NCBI GenBank assembly: GCA_002730365.1
Contig: PBZZ01000060.1
Location: 1 to 10,094, forward strand
Length of the DNA stretch: 10,094 nt
Direction of reading: 5' to 3'
Source of the DNA: Deltaproteobacteria bacterium
GTDB taxonomy: Bacteria > SAR324 > NAC60-12
Within the stretch, counting starts at the first letter, position 1, and every line of letters begins with the position of its first letter. A program made the translations under genes and the position numbers. Below are positions 6,386-10,094 of the stretch, piece after piece. The notes beneath the pieces are model-generated. The model saw only the letters and a program-made list of their open reading frames with translations. It was not told where the DNA came from and did no database searches.

Positions 6386-7543
6386 ATGAAGCAATCCAAT
6401 TTTCCAGTTAGGCAGGGACGCTCACGTTCCCATGACGCTCTTCCATTGCAACGCTCAGATATGCCAATGGATTATCTTGTTTCATTGGGCAATTACACTT
6501 CTGGTTGCACTATTCGAATACCTGAAAATCTTGGTATCACCCAGTCATTACAAGGTTTTGATCCAACATATAGAAACATCATTGACTACATTGTTCGCAT
6601 CACTTATCGAATTTGGGAAACCAATGACCGTGAGGTTGAGTACATCGGTGAATGCTATTCACCAGACAGCCAGGTTTTCGATGACTACGGACTTCAACTT
6701 GGTAACCAAAAGATCATTGCTGATACCCACCATACAACAGCGGCCTTCCCTGATATTATTCTTGATGCTGAAGAAGTAATTTGGGCAGGAAATGACCAAA
6801 TTGGGTTTCATACCTCCCACCTTACACGCATCAGTGGCACGAATACTGGATCAAGTAGATACGGTAACGCCACTGGCAAAACAGTGAATTTTTTCGTGAT
6901 TGCGAACTGTGTTTCTCTCCAGAACGATATTTTTCTGGAACACGTGCTTTACAACACCTCTGCAATGCTACAACAGCTTGGGATCGATCCCTGGGAAGAG
7001 GCTACCAGATTAGTGAAAAATCCTCCTGCCGGTTGGCCTCGTTCTCAGGAGAATTGGGATCAACTTCGTTCAGCGACTTCTCCAGCAATTCCAATTTCAC
7101 AAGCAGAGCCATCTTCAGGATTTGATCCTGACGCCTTTACTCGTGAAATTCACGATAATGTTTGGAATGGGGATCAGTCAGTAATTGCAAACTCATATGC
7201 CCAGAACCTGTTCTTCGAGGGCGCGACTGAGCGTACCTTTTCTGGCAGCACCGCTTATCGAAGTTATGTGAACAAGTTGCGTAGTGTTTTCCCCGACTTA
7301 CAGTTGCAAGTTGATGAGGTCTATTGGATGGGCAATGAACTCGATGGGTGGCTAATTTCAACGCGTTGGAGCGCAGAGGGTACTCATTTGGGTGAAGGGG
7401 TTTATCGGAGTCCTACCGGTAAGACTTGTCAGCTTTGGGGAATTACTCAATGGCAGGTCCTAAACGGTGTCATCCAGAAAGAGTGGCAACTGTTCAATGA
7501 GCTAGATCTGATGATGCAAATCTTAGCAGCCCAGACCAAATAA
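6386..7543 (+). CDS. Tandem NTF2-like/SnoaL-like domain protein
   Basis: This 385-residue soluble protein contains two copies of the cone-shaped NTF2/SnoaL-like fold, a family of small-molecule-binding proteins, isomerases and polyketide cyclases. Domain 1 spans roughly residues 60-205, domain 2 roughly 245-380. The repeat is plain from matching landmarks 181 residues apart: FPDIILDAEEVIWAGND (from 121) against FPDLQLQVDEVYWMGNE (from 302). Each is followed by a histidine- or tryptophan-rich strand, a TGKT turn, and a final strand leading to a helix (LYNTSAMLQQL versus LFNELDLMMQI). The domains are joined by a Pro/Ser-rich linker near 215-245. The first about 50 residues are polar and unassigned. 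No signal peptide is seen. It sits 14 bases after the membrane hydroxylase and 9 before the PhyH gene, so it probably handles the same compound. Catalysis versus binding cannot be decided from sequence. Confidence 0.87.
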   Translation: MKQSNFPVRQGRSRSHDALPLQRSDMPMDYLVSLGNYTSGCTIRIPENLGITQSLQGFDPTYRNIIDYIVRITYRIWETNDREVEYIGECYSPDSQVFDDYGLQLGNQKIIADTHHTTAAFPDIILDAEEVIWAGNDQIGFHTSHLTRISGTNTGSSRYGNATGKTVNFFVIANCVSLQNDIFLEHVLYNTSAMLQQLGIDPWEEATRLVKNPPAGWPRSQENWDQLRSATSPAIPISQAEPSSGFDPDAFTREIHDNVWNGDQSVIANSYAQNLFFEGATERTFSGSTAYRSYVNKLRSVFPDLQLQVDEVYWMGNELDGWLISTRWSAEGTHLGEGVYRSPTGKTCQLWGITQWQVLNGVIQKEWQLFNELDLMMQILAAQTK

Positions 7544-7552
7544 CGAGAATCC

Positions 7553-8335
7553 ATGATTACTGAAAATCAACGTTTTCAATTCCAGCAGCAGGGATATGTC
7601 GTTCTAGAGAAAATTCTGAGTGAATCTGTACTTGGGTGGCTGCAAAGTCGATGTGATGAAGCTGTGGACTGGAAAGCCAGTGGGATGCGCTCCTTAGGAA
7701 TTGAGGAAGAGGGAATCAATCTGCTCGGCAAACGCTATTTTGTCAGTGGTTTTAGACAACAGAATTCAGAACTCGACCGCTTTCTGTTTGGGGATGTGAT
7801 GGCTGAAATTTCCAGAGGATTGCTTGGCGAGACGGTTTATCTTCACAATGAACAATTTGTGGTCAAAGGGCAGGATCAGCGCAGTCGCTTTGCCTGGCAT
7901 CAGGATAGTGGCTACTCGGTCTATCGAGGAGGGGCCGAACTGCATCAGCCTTACCTGACCTGCTGGATTGCCCTGGATGATATGTCTGCGCAAAATGGAA
8001 CCATCTCTGTGCTTCCCTTCGATGAATTCGGAGAGGGTAAGCTGGTAGAGCACTGGTGGGATGAGGATGAAGCAGCGATGGTTGGTTACTCTGGAGAAAA
8101 ATCTGGCTCGTTGATGGCAGTGCCGGCTGGTTCGATTGTTTGCTTCTCCAGTTTTACCATGCACCGCAGCGGAATGAATCAAACAGAGCGGTTACGCCGG
8201 AGCTACATTGTTCAGTATGCTCCAACAGCCTTTGGTTTCCAAAATGATCCCCAAAGACGCTACGCTCCTTCAGGAGGTGTTGATTTTATCAAAGCAAATG
8301 AGCGGATGATTCAACCAGAACCGTTACCCAATTGA
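7553..8335 (+). CDS. Phytanoyl-CoA dioxygenase (PhyH) family Fe(II)/2-oxoglutarate oxygenase
   Basis: This is a 260-residue cytosolic non-heme iron oxygenase that couples decarboxylation of 2-oxoglutarate to hydroxylation of a substrate. The 2-His-1-carboxylate triad is visible: WHQDSGY supplies H116 and D118, and MHRSGMN supplies the distal H204. R216 in RRSYIVQY (R215-R216) is placed to hold the 2-oxoglutarate carboxylate. The N-terminal FQQQGYVVLEKILS motif and the NGTISVLP strand are typical of PhyH proteins, and the length fits. The ATG follows the preceding stop by 9 bases with only a weak GAGA ribosome binding site, consistent with translational coupling in an operon. PhyH proteins act on many substrates besides phytanoyl-CoA, including secondary metabolites, ectoine and phosphonates, so the name describes the family only. 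It ends convergently with the photolyase-family gene, with a 122-base spacer that holds no convincing terminator. Confidence 0.95.
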   Translation: MITENQRFQFQQQGYVVLEKILSESVLGWLQSRCDEAVDWKASGMRSLGIEEEGINLLGKRYFVSGFRQQNSELDRFLFGDVMAEISRGLLGETVYLHNEQFVVKGQDQRSRFAWHQDSGYSVYRGGAELHQPYLTCWIALDDMSAQNGTISVLPFDEFGEGKLVEHWWDEDEAAMVGYSGEKSGSLMAVPAGSIVCFSSFTMHRSGMNQTERLRRSYIVQYAPTAFGFQNDPQRRYAPSGGVDFIKANERMIQPEPLPN

Positions 8336-8457
8336 TTTGTTGAATTAACCCTAGAGAAACTGATTTTTTGAAAGCCATGATTCTAAGCCGGAAGCTTTGA
8401 GGATGATCTTCTGAGCCTCATACTCATATTTACTCAAGCCGCAAACTGGGCTTCCAA

Positions 8458-10017
8458 TCAAGTGGGCATCCTATCCATTTCCTGAACCTGCTCAAATTCC
8501 TGCTGAACCAACTTATCCTTTTCAACACGAGATTTTTTAGTGCGGCTTTGGTGGCGTCTTGAATTAGGAGAGCTCACATGTGTTTGGAGAATGTGCTCCC
8601 GATGCCTCCGTACTTCGTCAGATTGCCTGAAGGACCAAAAAAGCTGTCGAGCTCTAGCCATTGCAACTTGAGGCATGACAACAGGTCGTTCATAAATTGT
8701 CGGCAGCGTAATGTTCATTGACTTGCGATCAATCCAGCCCAATTCCCAAGGTGCAGCGAGCCAAGGCATCGGCACTTTAGCCAACTCTGGAACCCACTGA
8801 TGGATGAACTTTCCCTCAGCGTCGTGTTCCAAGGCTTGCTTGATGGGATTATAAATGCGGATCGTATTGATTCCTGTGACTCCCGCCTGCATTTGAAACT
8901 GGGGATAGTGAATTCCAGGTTCGAAATCAAGAAAATACCGTGCTAGATGCTCCACCCCTAACTTCCAGTTCAAACCCAACAGATGAGTCAAGCAGGAAAC
9001 CAGCAGGGCCCGCATCCGAAAATTGAGAAAGCCTGTCGCTGCAACACAGCGCATGCAGGCATCTACTAGAGGGATACCGGTTTGCCCATTTCGCCAGGCT
9101 TGCAGATGCTGTTCATCATTCTGCCATGGAAAATTGCGATAGCCCGGATTGAGATCTGTAAACTCAATGTTTGGTTGGGTTTCGAATTTTTGAATGAAGT
9201 GACAATGCCAGTGCAGGCGTGATTCGAAGGCACGAAAGGAATTGCGAGGATGCTGGACCTGCTGAAGGGCCTGCCAGACCTGTCGCATTGACAGGCAGCC
9301 GTATGCCAAATACGGACTTAAACGACTGGTGTGTAAAGAAGAAGTCAGTGGTTTGGAAATATGCCGTGAGTAGCCATGTCCACCCGCTTGGAGAAATTGA
9401 TGCAGAGCTAACTGCGCTTGTTTCGCACCACCTGGTTGATAGCTGGAATGGTTTTGATTCACTCCAATTGGCAATTCGGGTCCCTTGTGTTCTGCATACC
9501 ATTCAGAATCCAGATCAACTCCTGGCCACTCAGACCAATCCACTTGATGCTGAGATTTTCTCATTTGAACTTTCCACTTCTTATCCCAGCCGTCCCGGTT
9601 CAAACATCGGCGCTGGACGCCATTGCAAGGGAACTCTACCCAACGAATTTCTCGATCAGCGAACCATCGGGCGAGCTGTCGGTCACGACGATAAGTGATC
9701 TCCAACCCTGTTTCTTCATAGCTATAAACTGTATTGATCCGGAATTGTTCGGCTAACAACATCCAGACTTCTTCACACTCGCGATGAAATAGGTAGAGTC
9801 TGGCACCACGATCTCGAAACTGCCGATAGCAGTCCACAACAGACTCATAGAGAAAGCGCCAATGGCGGAGATCTGTATGTGGATCTTTCCAAAGCGATGG
9901 TTCAAAGACAAAGAGCAGCAACACTGGCAATTTCTCTTTGGAAGCTTGCGCCAAAGCAGCGTGATCCTCTAGGCGTAGATCTCGTTTGAACCAGACAACA
10001 TTGATTTGGGGCTTCAT
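8458..10017 (-). CDS. Cryptochrome/DNA photolyase family flavoprotein
   Basis: This is a 519-residue FAD-binding blue-light protein. The N-terminal Rossmann-like photolyase domain opens with [13 protein letters not shown] (W9 onward); the helical FAD domain covers roughly 200-470 and includes [25 protein letters not shown] and [12 protein letters not shown] basic, charged tail follows. Aligned by eye with remembered E. coli PhrB, the fold-defining residues match in register: W298 and W351 correspond to Trp306 and Trp359, and W270 to Trp277. The FAD-proximal Trp382 is F374, the N5-facing Asn378 is H370, and the CPD-contact residues Glu274, Trp338 and Asn341 are R267, F330 and F333. It is therefore unlikely to be a standard CPD photolyase, so no phr symbol is given. 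The start at 10015-10017 matches the usual beginning of the family; an in-frame ATG at 10054-10056 would add 13 residues and cannot be excluded. Neither start has a strong ribosome binding site. Confidence 0.92.
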   Translation of the reverse strand: MKPQINVVWFKRDLRLEDHAALAQASKEKLPVLLLFVFEPSLWKDPHTDLRHWRFLYESVVDCYRQFRDRGARLYLFHRECEEVWMLLAEQFRINTVYSYEETGLEITYRRDRQLARWFADREIRWVEFPCNGVQRRCLNRDGWDKKWKVQMRKSQHQVDWSEWPGVDLDSEWYAEHKGPELPIGVNQNHSSYQPGGAKQAQLALHQFLQAGGHGYSRHISKPLTSSLHTSRLSPYLAYGCLSMRQVWQALQQVQHPRNSFRAFESRLHWHCHFIQKFETQPNIEFTDLNPGYRNFPWQNDEQHLQAWRNGQTGIPLVDACMRCVAATGFLNFRMRALLVSCLTHLLGLNWKLGVEHLARYFLDFEPGIHYPQFQMQAGVTGINTIRIYNPIKQALEHDAEGKFIHQWVPELAKVPMPWLAAPWELGWIDRKSMNITLPTIYERPVVMPQVAMARARQLFWSFRQSDEVRRHREHILQTHVSSPNSRRHQSRTKKSRVEKDKLVQQEFEQVQEMDRMPT

Positions 10018-10094
10018 TCCACTGAACAAAAAGAGGAAAGACGAACTCAAATTCATAATTGATGGAAAAACCTGTTCTGGAACTGTGCCACGCC

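Noticed and set aside
5385..8335. Interpreting the oxygenase cassette as a hopanoid, carotenoid or phytanate pathway
   Set aside because: No squalene cyclase, phytoene synthase, CoA ligase or other diagnostic gene is present, and family membership alone does not set the substrate.
8385..8455. Hairpins between the convergent PhyH and photolyase-family genes (TGAGG/CCTCA at 8398-8402 and 8416-8420; AAGCC/GGCTT near 8436-8453)
   Set aside because: Stems are only 5 bases, one loop is 13 bases, and no T-run follows on either strand, so a rho-independent terminator is not supported.
9219..9756. Plus-strand open frames of 112 and 159 codons inside the photolyase-family gene
   Set aside because: They overlap a well-conserved minus-strand coding region, have no ribosome binding site I can support, and resemble no family.

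Overview
The window reads as a stretch of a Gram-negative, heterotrophic bacterial chromosome of roughly even GC. The gene families (BKACE enzyme, molybdenum hydroxylase, PhyH dioxygenase, SnoaL/NTF2-like protein, SDR, photolyase-like flavoprotein) are common in proteobacteria, including uncultured marine ones. The taxon cannot be fixed from the sequence alone. There are no RNA genes, CRISPR arrays, insertion sequences or phage genes that I can see.

Left part (1-2732) mixes one intact gene with two damaged ones. The 3' part of a short-chain dehydrogenase (SDR) enters from the left edge; its reading frame appears broken near 80-110. It ends tail to tail with a zinc-dependent beta-keto acid cleavage enzyme (BKACE/DUF849, minus strand), and the two stop codons share the four bases CTAG. 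A 267-base spacer then separates the start of the BKACE gene from a full-length but clearly dead serine hydrolase gene (1480-2732). That gene is recognisable over its whole length across all three forward frames, with two frameshifts and five premature stops, every one TAA.

Middle part (2733-5163) is a strong promoter candidate with an overlapping inverted repeat, followed by a 770-residue molybdopterin-binding subunit of the xanthine dehydrogenase/aldehyde oxidase family. The iron-sulfur and FAD subunits it would normally work with are not beside it.

Right part (5164-8335) is a likely three-gene operon on the plus strand: a membrane di-iron hydroxylase of the sterol desaturase/fatty acid hydroxylase superfamily, a protein with two tandem NTF2/SnoaL-like domains, and a PhyH-type Fe(II)/2-oxoglutarate dioxygenase, separated by 14 and 9 bases. 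Two oxygen-dependent enzymes around a duplicated small-molecule-binding fold suggest stepwise oxidation of a shared, probably lipophilic substrate; the substrate is unknown.

The window ends with a convergent cryptochrome/photolyase-family gene (8458-10017, minus strand). Aligned by eye to E. coli photolyase, it keeps the fold and two of the three electron-transfer tryptophans, but the FAD-proximal one and several CPD-contact residues are replaced. Taken together, the genes suggest oxidative catabolism with local gene decay. No single, clearly new defence or mobile system is visible.
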